A stretch of DNA of 64,000 bases. It comes from Bacteroidales bacterium (lineage in GTDB: Bacteria > Bacteroidota > Bacteroidia > Bacteroidales > UBA932). The notes beneath the pieces were generated by a model, which did not search any database, had not been told where the DNA came from, and saw nothing but the letters and a program-made list of their open reading frames with translations. Where the stretch lies: contig SUYQ01000006.1 of NCBI GenBank assembly GCA_015060325.1, forward strand, positions 1 through 64,000. The letters run 5' to 3'. The translations under genes were made by a program, and so were the position numbers. Shown here one piece after another: positions 41,798 to 51,203 of the stretch; the stretch's first letter is position 1; each line of letters opens with the position of its first letter.

Positions 41798-44700
41798 ATG
41801 AGCATTTATAGAAAAGCGGTCAATAATCCGGTAACCACGGCGCTTGTATTCATCGCCATGGCCATATTCGGTATTTTCTCGCTGGTAAATATTTCATTGG
41901 ACAGGTTCCCTAAGTTCGATGCGAACGTGATCATGGTCATGACTTCGTATCCGGGAGCCAGTGCGGAGGATATCGAGACCAACCTTACCAAGGTCCTCGA
42001 AAACTCCCTCAACGGTGTGAGTGATCTGAAGAATATGTCTTCTACATCAAAGGAAAACATATCGCTCATCACTTTGGAATTTGTTGAAGGTGTGGATATT
42101 GATGTCGCCACTAACGATGTGCGAGACAAGCTTGACATGGTCAACTCTGTACTTCCGGACGGAGCTTCATTGCCGTTGATCTTCAAGTTCAGTGCTGATG
42201 ATATGCCGATCATGATCATGGCTGCCACAGCTAAGGAAAGTCTTCCTGCTCTCGAAAAGATCCTGGACGACAAGGTTGCAACTCCTCTTGCCCGTGTATC
42301 AGGCGTAGGTACGGTATCTATCGCCGGTGCGCCTCAGCGTGAGATCCAGGTATACTGCGATCCTAACAAACTTGAGGCATACGGTCTGACGGTATCTGCA
42401 ATTTCACAGCTTATCGCTGCGGAGAACAGGAATGTACCTGCCGGTACGATAGACGTAGGATCCAATTCATATTCGCTCCGAGTCGAGAAGGAATTCACTT
42501 CGGCTGACCAGATGCTTGATATCGTAGTCGGTCACGTGCAGGGCAAGACGATCTATCTGCGTGATGTCGCCAGAGTTGTAGACGGTGTCGAGGAGAGATA
42601 TCAGGAAGCATATATCAACGGTATCCAGGGCGCCCAGATCGTCATCCAGAAACAGGCAGATGCCAACACTGTGAATGTGATAAAGGGTGTGAAGGAAGAG
42701 ATGAAGAAGATCGAGAAGAACCTCCCTTCTGACATCAAGATCAGAACTGTCGTAGATGGTTCCGACAATATCCTCAATACGCTCAACTCTTTGAAGGAAA
42801 CGATTGTCGTTACCTTCCTCATAGTGATGCTTGTGGTGTACCTCTTCCTAGGAAGATGGCGCGCAACCTTCATCATCGTACTAGCAATTCCGATATCCCT
42901 TCTGGCATCTCTGATGTACTTGTGGGCTACAGGAAATACGCTCAATATCGTTTCCATGTCTGCGCTTTCGATTGCCATCGGTATGGTCGTCGATGACGCC
43001 ATCGTGGTACTCGAGAACATTTCCACCCATCTTGAAAGGGGAGCGAAACCTAAGGAGGCAGCCGTGCATGCAACTCAGGAAGTGGGTATTTCCGTAATCG
43101 CATCAACCCTCACGATGCTTGCCGTGTTCATGCCTCTGACAATGATCAGCGGTATGGCGGGTCTGATGTTCAAGCAGCTCGGATGGATCACAAGTATCAT
43201 CATGATCGTGTCTACGATCGGTGCGCTTACATTGATTCCGATGCTCTGTTCTCAGTATTTGCGCTACAAGCCTAAGAAGAGCAAGCTCAATCAGTTGATC
43301 TTCGGAAACTTCAGCAGATTCATCGATTGGATATCAAGAGGCTATGGTCATCTTATCAAATGGTGTATCGGCCATAGGACGATAGTGATTCTTCTGTCAT
43401 TGGGTATATTCGTAGCTACGATAGGAATTCTTGGACCAAAGACAAAGACAGAGTTCTTCCCGAAGGCGGACGAAGGACGTATCACAGTCCAGCTTGAGCT
43501 TCCTGCCGGAACAGGTCAGGATATTACCAGAGGTCTTGCACATGAAATCTATGGAAAGTTTGCTGAGGCTATTCCTGAGATTGTGAACTGCTCTTATGCG
43601 TTCGGTCAGGCAGATACAGATAACGCATTTGCGTCGATGCAGAATAACGGAACACACGTTATGGCGTTCAACGTGAATGTCGGAAGTATGGAAGATCGTG
43701 ACCGTTCTACCGGCCAGATCGCCGATGTCATCCGCGGAATCCTTGCAGACTATCCTGAATTCAAGAAGGTCAAGGTTACCGAAGGTGGCGGTGGCGGCAT
43801 GGGAGGTGCTTCGACTGTCGATCTTGAAATCTATGGATATGATTTCGCGACAACCGACCGTATTGCACGTGAACTTCAGGCAAAGATGCTTGAGGCAGGA
43901 GGATGTTCGCAGGTTCTTCTGAGCCGTGATGAGTATACTCCAGAGTATCAGGTGGATTTCGATCGAGAGAAGCTCGCTCTCAATGGTCTTAACAGTACCA
44001 CAGCAGCGTCTTACCTTACTGCAGCAATGAACGGATCGACGATGTCATTCTACCGTGAGGATGGAGATGAGTATGATATCCGTGTACGCTATGCTCCTGA
44101 ATTCAGAACCAGCATAGAGGATATCGAGAATATCATGATCTACAACAACATGGGTAAGGGTGTCAGAATCAAGGACCTTGGTAAGGTTATAGAGAGTGAG
44201 ACGCCTCCTGCAATCCAGCGTAAGAACCGTGAACGTCTCATTACAGTTTCAGCCATGGTTGCAGACGGAGTGGCCCTTTCTGATGTGGTGGCAAATGCTG
44301 AAAAGGTTATTGCGGACACAGAGATTCCTTCAGAACTCATGGTAAGAATCGGAGGTTCATATGAGAAGCAGCAGGAAATGTTCGGTGACCTGACAATGCT
44401 CCTGATGATGATCATCATCCTCGTTTATATCGTGATGGCATCTCAGTTCGAGTCATTCATGAGTCCGTTTGTGATCATGTTCTCCGTGCCGTTTGCGTTC
44501 GTGGGAGTCCTTTTAGGACTTTCTGTTACAGGCACACCTCTGGGTGCTATGGGTATGATCGGTATCCTGATCCTGATGGGTATCGTGGTAAAGAACGGTA
44601 TCGTGCTCATTGACTATACTATCCTGATGCGTGAACGTGGATATTCTGTTGCGGAAGCTTCTGTGATGGCAGCCAAGTCACGTCTTCGCCCTATCCTCAT

Positions 44701-44923
44701 GACTACCCTCACGACGGTCCTCGGTATGGTGCCTATGGCAATCGGAACAGGTGAAGGTTCGGAAATGTGGCGTTCTCTCGGTATGGTTGTGGCATGGGGT
44801 CTGTCAGTGTCTACTCTGGTAACTCTGGTCATCATTCCTACCATCTATGCTTCACTCGCATCCATCCAGGAGCGCCGTGCAGCTAAGAAAGCAGCCAAGA
44901 AAGCCCTTCAGGCGTCAAAATAA
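41798..44923 (+). CDS. RND multidrug efflux permease (AcrB/HAE1 family)
   Basis: 1041 residues, normal length. Twelve membrane segments with two large periplasmic loops; the proton relay region is visible in SIAIGMVVDDAIVVLENIST (two adjacent Asp in TM4). N-terminal MSIYRKAVNNPVTTALVFIA and C-terminal GILILMGIVVKNGIVLIDYT are typical. A Gly-rich stretch (about 666-672, GGGGGMGG) lies in the second porter loop. Probable drug or metabolite/proton antiporter; substrate unknown. A small PII-like gene follows 43 bases downstream. Confidence 0.93.
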   Translation: MSIYRKAVNNPVTTALVFIAMAIFGIFSLVNISLDRFPKFDANVIMVMTSYPGASAEDIETNLTKVLENSLNGVSDLKNMSSTSKENISLITLEFVEGVDIDVATNDVRDKLDMVNSVLPDGASLPLIFKFSADDMPIMIMAATAKESLPALEKILDDKVATPLARVSGVGTVSIAGAPQREIQVYCDPNKLEAYGLTVSAISQLIAAENRNVPAGTIDVGSNSYSLRVEKEFTSADQMLDIVVGHVQGKTIYLRDVARVVDGVEERYQEAYINGIQGAQIVIQKQADANTVNVIKGVKEEMKKIEKNLPSDIKIRTVVDGSDNILNTLNSLKETIVVTFLIVMLVVYLFLGRWRATFIIVLAIPISLLASLMYLWATGNTLNIVSMSALSIAIGMVVDDAIVVLENISTHLERGAKPKEAAVHATQEVGISVIASTLTMLAVFMPLTMISGMAGLMFKQLGWITSIIMIVSTIGALTLIPMLCSQYLRYKPKKSKLNQLIFGNFSRFIDWISRGYGHLIKWCIGHRTIVILLSLGIFVATIGILGPKTKTEFFPKADEGRITVQLELPAGTGQDITRGLAHEIYGKFAEAIPEIVNCSYAFGQADTDNAFASMQNNGTHVMAFNVNVGSMEDRDRSTGQIADVIRGILADYPEFKKVKVTEGGGGGMGGASTVDLEIYGYDFATTDRIARELQAKMLEAGGCSQVLLSRDEYTPEYQVDFDREKLALNGLNSTTAASYLTAAMNGSTMSFYREDGDEYDIRVRYAPEFRTSIEDIENIMIYNNMGKGVRIKDLGKVIESETPPAIQRKNRERLITVSAMVADGVALSDVVANAEKVIADTEIPSELMVRIGGSYEKQQEMFGDLTMLLMMIIILVYIVMASQFESFMSPFVIMFSVPFAFVGVLLGLSVTGTPLGAMGMIGILILMGIVVKNGIVLIDYTILMRERGYSVAEASVMAAKSRLRPILMTTLTTVLGMVPMAIGTGEGSEMWRSLGMVVAWGLSVSTLVTLVIIPTIYASLASIQERRAAKKAAKKALQASK

Positions 44924-44966
44924 AGAGACGTTGATAGACGTAAAATAAAGAAAACACGTTAAAAAT

Positions 44967-45260
44967 ATGAAAGGTATATTTATAGCATACGACCAGGCAT
45001 ACAACATGGAGATTGCAGATGCTCTTGAGCAGCTCGGCTGCAGAGGATTTACCATGTGGCAGGATATCGCCGGCCGCGGAGGCTTCACTGGTGAACCTCA
45101 CCTTGGCAACCATGCATGGCCTACAATGAACAACGCGATCCTGACATTCGTTCCTGCTGACAAGGTCGATGATATCCTTGACCAGCTGAAGGCCATGGAT
45201 GAGGAAACCCCTGATCTCGGAATCAGAGCGTTTGTATGGAATGTAGAAAAGAATTATTAA
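44967..45260 (+). CDS. PII-like protein linked to the RND operon
   Basis: 97 residues with the alternating beta-alpha-beta pattern of the GlnB-like ferredoxin fold (KGIFIAYDQAYNMEIADALE, NNAILTFVPADKVDDILDQL, GIRAFVWNVEKNY). The central segment TMWQDIAGRGGFTGEPHLGN would be the T-loop; it lacks the uridylylated Tyr of true PII. Similar small genes follow RND pumps in Bacteroidetes and Proteobacteria. A regulatory role for the pump is inferred. Confidence 0.6.
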   Translation: MKGIFIAYDQAYNMEIADALEQLGCRGFTMWQDIAGRGGFTGEPHLGNHAWPTMNNAILTFVPADKVDDILDQLKAMDEETPDLGIRAFVWNVEKNY

Positions 45261-45304
45261 AATATTCCTTAAATCATCCTGAAAAAGTGATTTAGGTATC
45301 AGTA

Positions 45305-45344
45305 TTGTTATTCCAGTCGCAAAATATTATATTTGCGACTGGAA
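45305..45344 (+). promoter_or_regulatory. trxA promoter inside a 13-bp palindrome
   Basis: TTG (45305-45307), a 20-base spacer and TATATTTG (45328-45335) precede the ATG by 25 bases. The -7 box overlaps the right arm of the inverted repeat TTCCAGTCGCAAA/TTTGCGACTGGAA (45311-45323 and 45332-45344). It may be an operator, or a terminator for the PII-like gene, since T-rich DNA follows. Confidence 0.65.
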
Positions 45345-45360
45345 TTTATTTTTTATTGTT

Positions 45361-45675
45361 ATGGCAAAAGTTGTTAATGATGCGAATTTCGCAGAAGTTC
45401 TCAATAGCGAGAAAGTTGTGATGGTGGATTTCTGGGCTACATGGTGTGGACCATGCAAGGCAATATCACCTATAATTGATGAGATCGCAACAGAATATGA
45501 GGGTAAGGCTCTCGTGTGCAAGTGCAATGTAGATGAGTGTGATGATGTTCCGCTCGAGTATGGCATCAGAAGCATTCCTACAGTACTTTACTTCAAAGAT
45601 GGTAAACTTGTCGACAGAAATGTCGGTGCAGCCAGCAAGGATGTCTTCACCGGCAAGTTGGACGCTCTCCTTTAA
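45361..45675 (+). CDS. trxA: Thioredoxin
   Basis: 104 residues, the normal size. Active site WATWCGPCKAIS; cis-Pro loop GIRSIPTVLYFKDGK. No signal peptide, so cytoplasmic. Own promoter. Reduces protein disulfides with thioredoxin reductase, which is not in the window. Confidence 0.96.
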   Translation: MAKVVNDANFAEVLNSEKVVMVDFWATWCGPCKAISPIIDEIATEYEGKALVCKCNVDECDDVPLEYGIRSIPTVLYFKDGKLVDRNVGAASKDVFTGKLDALL

Positions 45676-45688
45676 TTGATTGACATTT

Positions 45689-46339
45689 ATGAAGAGATTT
45701 ATTATGGTCATTGCGCTTTGCGCAGTGACTTTTTGGAGTTCGAATACTCTGATGGCCCGCGGATTCGGAATCACAGGCGGTGCAAGCTTCACAGGGCTGA
45801 AGGATGTAAGTTCTGGTATGACCACAGGTTATCATGCCGGTCTTACTTATAAGTTCAAACTTCCGTTTGGCTTTGCAATCCAGCCGTCCCTCATGTACCA
45901 TATGAAGAGTTCGCTTGTCGAGGATGCATATCAGAACGGCAGTTCTCTGGACCTCAAGACCGGATATCTCGAACTGCCGGTGTCTTTTCAGTGGGGACCT
46001 GACCTCATCCTGTTCCGTCCTTTTCTTGATGTAACTCCTTTTGTCGGTTATGGTTTGAACAACAAGCTTTCAGGTTATTCTGCCGCTTCCGATAAAGTTG
46101 TGGTCGAGAAGAACCGGTGGGATGGCATGAACCGTCTTGAGTATGGTCTCGGACTTGGTGTCGGTATTGATATATGGAAGTTTCAGGTCATAGGAAGATA
46201 TAACTGGAATTTCGGTCCTCTCTTCGATGCGGAGGGTGATCTGCCGGATGCTGATTCCGTGTTGGAAAGTGCCAGATCTTCCATATTGGATGGAAAGAAT
46301 TTCGGTGGACTGACTCTGACGGTGGCCTTTATTTTCTAA
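45689..46339 (+). CDS. Outer-membrane beta-barrel protein (porin-like)
   Basis: 216 residues from the ATG at 45689. The signal peptide ends at about TLMARG. The mature protein has Gly/aromatic-rich alternating strands (FGITGGASFTGLKDV, TGYHAGLTYKFKLPFGFAIQ) and ends LTVAFIF with a terminal Phe. Resembles the PorT/OmpW-like small barrels of Bacteroidetes. Function unknown. It starts 13 bases after trxA. Confidence 0.7.
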   Translation: MKRFIMVIALCAVTFWSSNTLMARGFGITGGASFTGLKDVSSGMTTGYHAGLTYKFKLPFGFAIQPSLMYHMKSSLVEDAYQNGSSLDLKTGYLELPVSFQWGPDLILFRPFLDVTPFVGYGLNNKLSGYSAASDKVVVEKNRWDGMNRLEYGLGLGVGIDIWKFQVIGRYNWNFGPLFDAEGDLPDADSVLESARSSILDGKNFGGLTLTVAFIF

Positions 46340-46351
46340 TCGCTGAGATTC

Positions 46352-46882
46352 ATGAAGAAGATAGCAGTCTTTTGCTCCGCCAGTTTCGATATTGATCCAG
46401 AATATAATGAAGTTGCCCGCAGTTTTGTCCGGGCAGCTTCTTTGCGTGGTTTCGGAATAGTCACAGGCGGTACCGTCAAAGGTACGATGGGTGTGATTTC
46501 TGACGAGATGCATGCCAATGGAGGATATCATCTTGGAGTAATCCCGAGATTCATGAAACAATATGTATATCCGGATCTTTCGGAAGTCATATGGACCGAT
46601 ACCATGGCTGAGAGAAAGACGTTGCTCAGAGATGGAACTTGCGCTGTTGTTGCCCTGCCGGGTGGCGTGGGTACGCTGGATGAACTGATCGAGACACTTG
46701 CTCTTATCCATCTCAAGCAGTACGATGGAAAGATAATGGTGCTGGATCATAAGGGCTTCTATCAGCCTCTGAAGGCACTTCTGGAACATTACGTCGCTGA
46801 AGGTATGTTGAGTGTGGAGACAATGGCCAGACTCCATTTTGCACAGACTCCTGATGAACTTTTGAACCTGTTGGAAGATTGA
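46352..46882 (+). CDS. LOG-family (TIGR00730) nucleotide-binding protein
   Basis: 176 residues. The family motif PGGVGTLDE is present in full (VVALPGGVGTLDELIETLAL), with the upstream Arg in ERKTLLRDG and a Rossmann N-terminus (KIAVFCSASFDIDPEY). Homologs are cytokinin-riboside monophosphate phosphoribohydrolases or related nucleotide hydrolases. The next gene starts one base after its stop codon. Confidence 0.88.
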   Translation: MKKIAVFCSASFDIDPEYNEVARSFVRAASLRGFGIVTGGTVKGTMGVISDEMHANGGYHLGVIPRFMKQYVYPDLSEVIWTDTMAERKTLLRDGTCAVVALPGGVGTLDELIETLALIHLKQYDGKIMVLDHKGFYQPLKALLEHYVAEGMLSVETMARLHFAQTPDELLNLLED

Positions 46883-46883
46883 T

Positions 46884-47867
46884 ATGGACATAAAGGTGGT
46901 AAAGGATTTTGTCGGAAGCGACTGGACAGCTGTGCAGGAGTGCATTTCATCTTCCCTGCATAGCGACATAGTCCTTCTTGACAAGACGAACGAATCGATA
47001 CTTTCCAATTCAGGCAAGCAGCTGCGTCCGTTGCTGACCCTTCTGTTTGCCCGTGCCTGCTCCGGCGGAAAGGTGACCGAAGCTACCATTAGATATGCTG
47101 CAGCGGCGGAGCTGCTGCATAATGCGACGCTCCTTCACGATGACGTCGCAGACGGCAGCACCCAGAGAAGGGGAGTGCCGACGATAATGTCGCTTATGGG
47201 GCCGTCTGTCGCTGTGCTGATAGGAGATTATTGGCTTGTCAAGGCATTGGACATGATACTGATGGATACTCCGTCCGATCCGATAGTGATAAAGATATTC
47301 TCCAAGACCCTCAGTGCCTTGGCTGAAGGTGAACTTCTTCAGCTGCAGAAGGCTCAGAACGGGGATACGGTCGAGGAGGACTATCTCAGGATAATATACA
47401 ACAAGACGGCCTCGCTTTTTGAGGCAGCGTGTCTTTCTGCTGCTCTTTCAGTGGGCGTGTCAGAACCGATGGAGCAGGCAGCGAGAGATTATGCTGTGGC
47501 ACTTGGGATAGCATTCCAGATACAGGATGATATTCTGGACTATTCCGGTACGGACTCTGTCGGGAAACCTCTGGGAGTGGATGTGCTGGAACAGAAGATC
47601 ACCATTCCGCTTCTTGGGGCTTTGGGAAATGTTTCCGAGCAGGAACAGATGCGGGTGCGGAAGATGGTCAATGATATTGTAGGACATCCTGAATTGAGAG
47701 ACGAGATAGTGGCTTTTGTCAAGGAGAATGGCGGTCTGGAATATGCCAGACGACGTCTGGATGAATATGTGGACAAGGCTGTGCATGCTCTCGACGTCCT
47801 TCCGGAGTCTCAGGAAAAGGAATATCTTAAGGAATTGGCATATTTTACTGCCAGGAGGGATAAATAG
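46884..47867 (+). CDS. Polyprenyl synthetase family protein
   Basis: 327 residues. Long-chain trans-isoprenyl diphosphate synthase: first Asp-rich motif LLHDDVADGSTQRRG, second QIQDDILDYSG, and GKQLRPLLTLL near the N-terminus. Probably octaprenyl/solanesyl diphosphate synthase for menaquinone side chains. It lies one base after the LOG gene and two bases before holB, so all three are likely co-transcribed. Confidence 0.9.
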   Translation: MDIKVVKDFVGSDWTAVQECISSSLHSDIVLLDKTNESILSNSGKQLRPLLTLLFARACSGGKVTEATIRYAAAAELLHNATLLHDDVADGSTQRRGVPTIMSLMGPSVAVLIGDYWLVKALDMILMDTPSDPIVIKIFSKTLSALAEGELLQLQKAQNGDTVEEDYLRIIYNKTASLFEAACLSAALSVGVSEPMEQAARDYAVALGIAFQIQDDILDYSGTDSVGKPLGVDVLEQKITIPLLGALGNVSEQEQMRVRKMVNDIVGHPELRDEIVAFVKENGGLEYARRRLDEYVDKAVHALDVLPESQEKEYLKELAYFTARRDK

Positions 47868-47869
47868 AA

Positions 47870-48925
47870 ATGAGATTTGCTGATATCATAGGTAATGCTC
47901 CTGTAGCGGACATGCTTGCATCCATGGCGGATAGCGGCAGGGTGGCTCATGCGATGCTTCTTTATGAAAATGAGGGCTCAGGTGCATTGGCATTGGCACT
48001 TGCCTATGTCCAGTATCTTAATTGTACCAATCCGTCGCACGGTGATTCATGCGGAGAATGCCCTTCCTGCCGTCAGATGGCTAAACTTGTCCATCCTGAT
48101 GTCCATTTTGTGTTTCCGGTAAACAAGGGACCGAAGTCGTCAGATGACAAGCCGACATCCGAGTCTTATCTGAAATACTGGAGGGAACTTGCGGTGGCAG
48201 ATCCGTATTTTACGGAATCTGACCTCCAGCAGGCTATCGGCATCGAGAGCAAGAACGGACTGATTGCTGTGGCGGAAGCAAAGTCGATCATCAGCAAGCT
48301 TTCGCTGGCGTCCGTTACTGACGGATACAAGGCAGTCATCTTCTATCTGCCTGAAAAAATGAATCAGGAGACAGCCAACAGGCTTCTTAAGATGGTGGAG
48401 GAACCTCCTGAAAAGACAGTCTTTCTGTTTATAACACATGCACCGGAAAAGGTCCTGCAGACCATTTTCTCGCGTTGTCAGAGTGTGAGGGTAATGCCGC
48501 TGACCAAGGAAGAGGCTGCGCGTGTGGAGGCATTGCGTCCGGAGAGGGATATGGAAGAGTACAATATGTTCATGGACCTGTTCTCCGATCTTCTTCGAGC
48601 TGTTGTTTCCCGTGATCTGACAGGTACTCTGGAGTGTGGTGAGGCTATGGCTGCATTGGACTCCCGCGAAAAACAGAAAGCTTTTTGTAACTTTGCAGCC
48701 GGATGCATAAGGAAGATATTCATGCTTCAGCAGAAGCTTCCTCAGATTTCCGAGGTTGAGGAGCATGAGCATGAGTTCTATTCGGAGATGGCGGCGAAGT
48801 GTCCTAAGGGATTCTGCGTGAAGACGATAGCAAACATTGAGAAAGTAGTTTCGATGATTGACAGAAATGTCAGTTCCAAGATATTGTTCTGTGACCTTGT
48901 CAACAGAATGTTTTTAAATATATAA
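47870..48925 (+). CDS. holB: DNA polymerase III delta' subunit (clamp loader)
   Basis: 351 residues. AAA+ clamp-loader fold: zinc-binding cysteines in CTNPSHGDSCGECPSC, LLKMVEEPPEKTVFLFITHA and the sensor-1 serine-rich SRCQSVR. The P-loop position (YENEGSGALAL) lacks the GKT of an ATPase, as expected for delta', which does not hydrolyse ATP. Confidence 0.88.
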   Translation: MRFADIIGNAPVADMLASMADSGRVAHAMLLYENEGSGALALALAYVQYLNCTNPSHGDSCGECPSCRQMAKLVHPDVHFVFPVNKGPKSSDDKPTSESYLKYWRELAVADPYFTESDLQQAIGIESKNGLIAVAEAKSIISKLSLASVTDGYKAVIFYLPEKMNQETANRLLKMVEEPPEKTVFLFITHAPEKVLQTIFSRCQSVRVMPLTKEEAARVEALRPERDMEEYNMFMDLFSDLLRAVVSRDLTGTLECGEAMAALDSREKQKAFCNFAAGCIRKIFMLQQKLPQISEVEEHEHEFYSEMAAKCPKGFCVKTIANIEKVVSMIDRNVSSKILFCDLVNRMFLNI

Positions 48926-48952
48926 TTTACGGCTTCGGCCGATGGTGGAAGT

Positions 48953-50257
48953 ATGATCAAGGAATCAAAGAAATATGACTGTTCGAGAGGTTGTTCTGTA
49001 GAGCGTACCGAAGGCGGCGAACTGGATTGCAATTACCGTCCGGGATGTTGCAAGCTGGAGGTTTATGACTGGCTTTCAGGAGTCAGCCAGGAGCAGTACA
49101 AGGAGTATTTTGAAGTGCGCTTCAAGAATACCCGCAAGGGAATCTATCATAATGCGTCTGGTCAGAGCATCAAGACGGGTGATCTGGTGATCGTAGAGGC
49201 CGCGAACGGGCATGATCTCGGCATCGTGACTCTTGAGGGGCCGATTGTAGGCCGGCAGATGAAGTGCCGGAGGATCAATCCTCAGACCTACGAGTTCAAG
49301 AAGATATACAGAAAGGCAAAGCAGTTTGACATAGAGAAATGGCAGGAAGCGATAGCGAGGGAGCATGAGACCATGATCCGTTCGCGTCAGATTGCTGCCG
49401 AGCTTGGTCTTGACATGAAGATCGGTGATGTGGAGTTCCAGGGTGACGGTACGAAGGCAATCTTCTATTATATCGCTGACGGCCGTGTGGATTTCCGTCA
49501 GCTCATCAAGGTCTTCGCTGAGGAGTTCCGTATCAGGATCGAGATGAAACAGATCGGTGCGCGTCAGGAGGCTGGACTTATCGGTGGCCTTGGAGTGTGC
49601 GGAAGGGAACTGTGCTGCTCGAATTATATCTCCAATTTCCAGTCGATCACGACTTCTGCAGCGCGTGTGCAGGATCTGTCGCTGAATCCTCAGAAGCTTG
49701 CCGGTCAGTGCGGTAAGCTTAAATGCTGTCTGAACTATGAGACGGCTGTCTATATGGATGCTCAGTCGCGTATCCCTAAGGTACATGAGCCTCTGGAGTT
49801 TGAGGACGGACTTGCATATCTGATGAAGACCGACATTCTCAGCGAGACGATGTATTTCTCTTATGACCAGACATCGCTCGCCAATCTGTATCCTGTTTAT
49901 GCAGAGGATGTATGGGAAATCATCAAGATGAACAGACGAGGAGAGAAACCGGCTTCGCTCAAGAGCGATGATGTTCCTGCTGCACCGGAATTTGTTACAG
50001 CTGTCGGCGATGACGCCATCAATCGTTTCGATGAGGCACGCAAACGCAAGAAGAAAAAGAAGAAGTCGTCCGGAGCCAAGGTTGCACAGAAGCCTGCCGA
50101 GGATGCTGCCCGGACCGGTGAATCCAAGGAGATGAATCCGAATACCGGTGAGGCTCCAAAGAAGAATGCCGGTGAGAAGAACAGCGGACATAAGGGTGGC
50201 AGAAACAACAAAGGCCGTCGTGGCGACAGACCAAAGAAGGATACTCCTGCAGAATAA
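48953..50257 (+). CDS. PSP1 domain protein (RicT-like)
   Basis: 434 residues. The PSP1 domain (about 65-260) shows VEFQGDGTKAIFYYIADGRV, RQEAGLIGGLGVCGRELCCS and QCGKLKCCLNYE. Conserved cysteines (CGRELCC, KLKCC and the N-terminal CSRGC/CCKLE) could bind an Fe-S cluster, as in RicT of the Bacillus Y-complex. The last 90 residues are a Lys/Gly-rich disordered tail (KKKKKK, GHKGGRNNKGRRGD), suggesting RNA binding. It follows holB, a frequent pairing. Function in Bacteroidetes unknown. Confidence 0.85.
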   Translation: MIKESKKYDCSRGCSVERTEGGELDCNYRPGCCKLEVYDWLSGVSQEQYKEYFEVRFKNTRKGIYHNASGQSIKTGDLVIVEAANGHDLGIVTLEGPIVGRQMKCRRINPQTYEFKKIYRKAKQFDIEKWQEAIAREHETMIRSRQIAAELGLDMKIGDVEFQGDGTKAIFYYIADGRVDFRQLIKVFAEEFRIRIEMKQIGARQEAGLIGGLGVCGRELCCSNYISNFQSITTSAARVQDLSLNPQKLAGQCGKLKCCLNYETAVYMDAQSRIPKVHEPLEFEDGLAYLMKTDILSETMYFSYDQTSLANLYPVYAEDVWEIIKMNRRGEKPASLKSDDVPAAPEFVTAVGDDAINRFDEARKRKKKKKKSSGAKVAQKPAEDAARTGESKEMNPNTGEAPKKNAGEKNSGHKGGRNNKGRRGDRPKKDTPAE

Positions 50258-50262
50258 GGCCT

Positions 50263-51087
50263 ATGGGAAAAGATAAACTCAGGAAGTTTCGTGAAAATGA
50301 GACCTTCAGGTGTATGGTTCAGCCGGCCACATCCGAGGTCTTGAACTGTGATCATCCCTTGAAGGGCCATTGGGGCCGCGATTTCTTCGGGAATGGCAAT
50401 CCTATCATACTCGAACTGGGATGTGGCAAGGGTGACTATACCATAGATCTTGCAGAAAGGAATCCGTCATGCAATTATATCGGTGTTGACATCAAGGGTG
50501 CACGTCTCTGGAAGGGCGCCAAGTATGCTGAAGAGCACGGCCTGGACAATGTGGGATTTCTACGTACACGCATCGAGTTCATAGAGTCGCTTTTTGCTCC
50601 GGGCGAAGTATCTGAGATATGGATAACATTCGCAGATCCTCAGATTGGCCGCGAGAAGAAACGCCTTACAGCTCCTCTGTTCATGTCGCGCTATCGCAAT
50701 TTCCTCAAGCCGGGCGGCATAATCCATCTCAAGACAGACAGCCGTTACCTTCATGAATATTCCCGTGCCATGGCCGAGCAGAACGGTCTTCACATCTTGG
50801 CTGCCGGCATAGACATCTACGGAGAGGATAGAGACAGACTTTATGCCAGCGAACTCTCCTCAGTCAGCGGGCGGAGTGCAGTGGATGCTCTCTTTGAGGT
50901 GCAGACCTTCTATGAGGCTCAATATCTGGCTCAGGGATTTCCGATCACATATCTTGCCTTTCTGGCAGACCATGAAGGTGACTACAAGTCTCCGGAATGG
51001 GCGGAAGACCTTTGGAAAGACGAGGGGCATCATTTCGTGGTCCCTTCCGGCCTTCCTGTCGCCTCGAAATTCTATCCTGAAGCATAG
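50263..51087 (+). CDS. trmB: tRNA (guanine46-N7)-methyltransferase
   Basis: 274 residues. SAM motif ILELGCGKGDYTIDLAERNP, IGVDIKGARLWKGAK and the substrate segment WITFADPQIGREKKRLT. Modifies G46 in the tRNA variable loop. It starts 5 bases after the PSP1 gene. The C-terminal 60 residues exceed the E. coli protein and are common in Bacteroidetes homologs. Confidence 0.93.
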   Translation: MGKDKLRKFRENETFRCMVQPATSEVLNCDHPLKGHWGRDFFGNGNPIILELGCGKGDYTIDLAERNPSCNYIGVDIKGARLWKGAKYAEEHGLDNVGFLRTRIEFIESLFAPGEVSEIWITFADPQIGREKKRLTAPLFMSRYRNFLKPGGIIHLKTDSRYLHEYSRAMAEQNGLHILAAGIDIYGEDRDRLYASELSSVSGRSAVDALFEVQTFYEAQYLAQGFPITYLAFLADHEGDYKSPEWAEDLWKDEGHHFVVPSGLPVASKFYPEA

Positions 51088-51125
51088 TTTTGCCTGGCGC
51101 TTAGTGCGCTGACTGTCAATATTTT

Positions 51126-51167
51126 ACGCAAACCGCGTGCTCCCCTTTTGCGGCACGCGGTTTGCGT
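51126..51167. terminator. Bidirectional terminator between trmB and miaA
   Basis: ACGCAAACCGCGTGC (51126-51140) and GCACGCGGTTTGCGT (51153-51167) are perfect 15-bp arms with a 12-base loop, between convergent genes. The DNA before it (CCTGGCGC, then TGACTGTCA) resembles the DNA before the smpB-metK hairpin. Confidence 0.7.
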
Positions 51168-51203
51168 ATCTTATTGATACTCAATAGGTTTTTCCCCAGG
51201 CGT

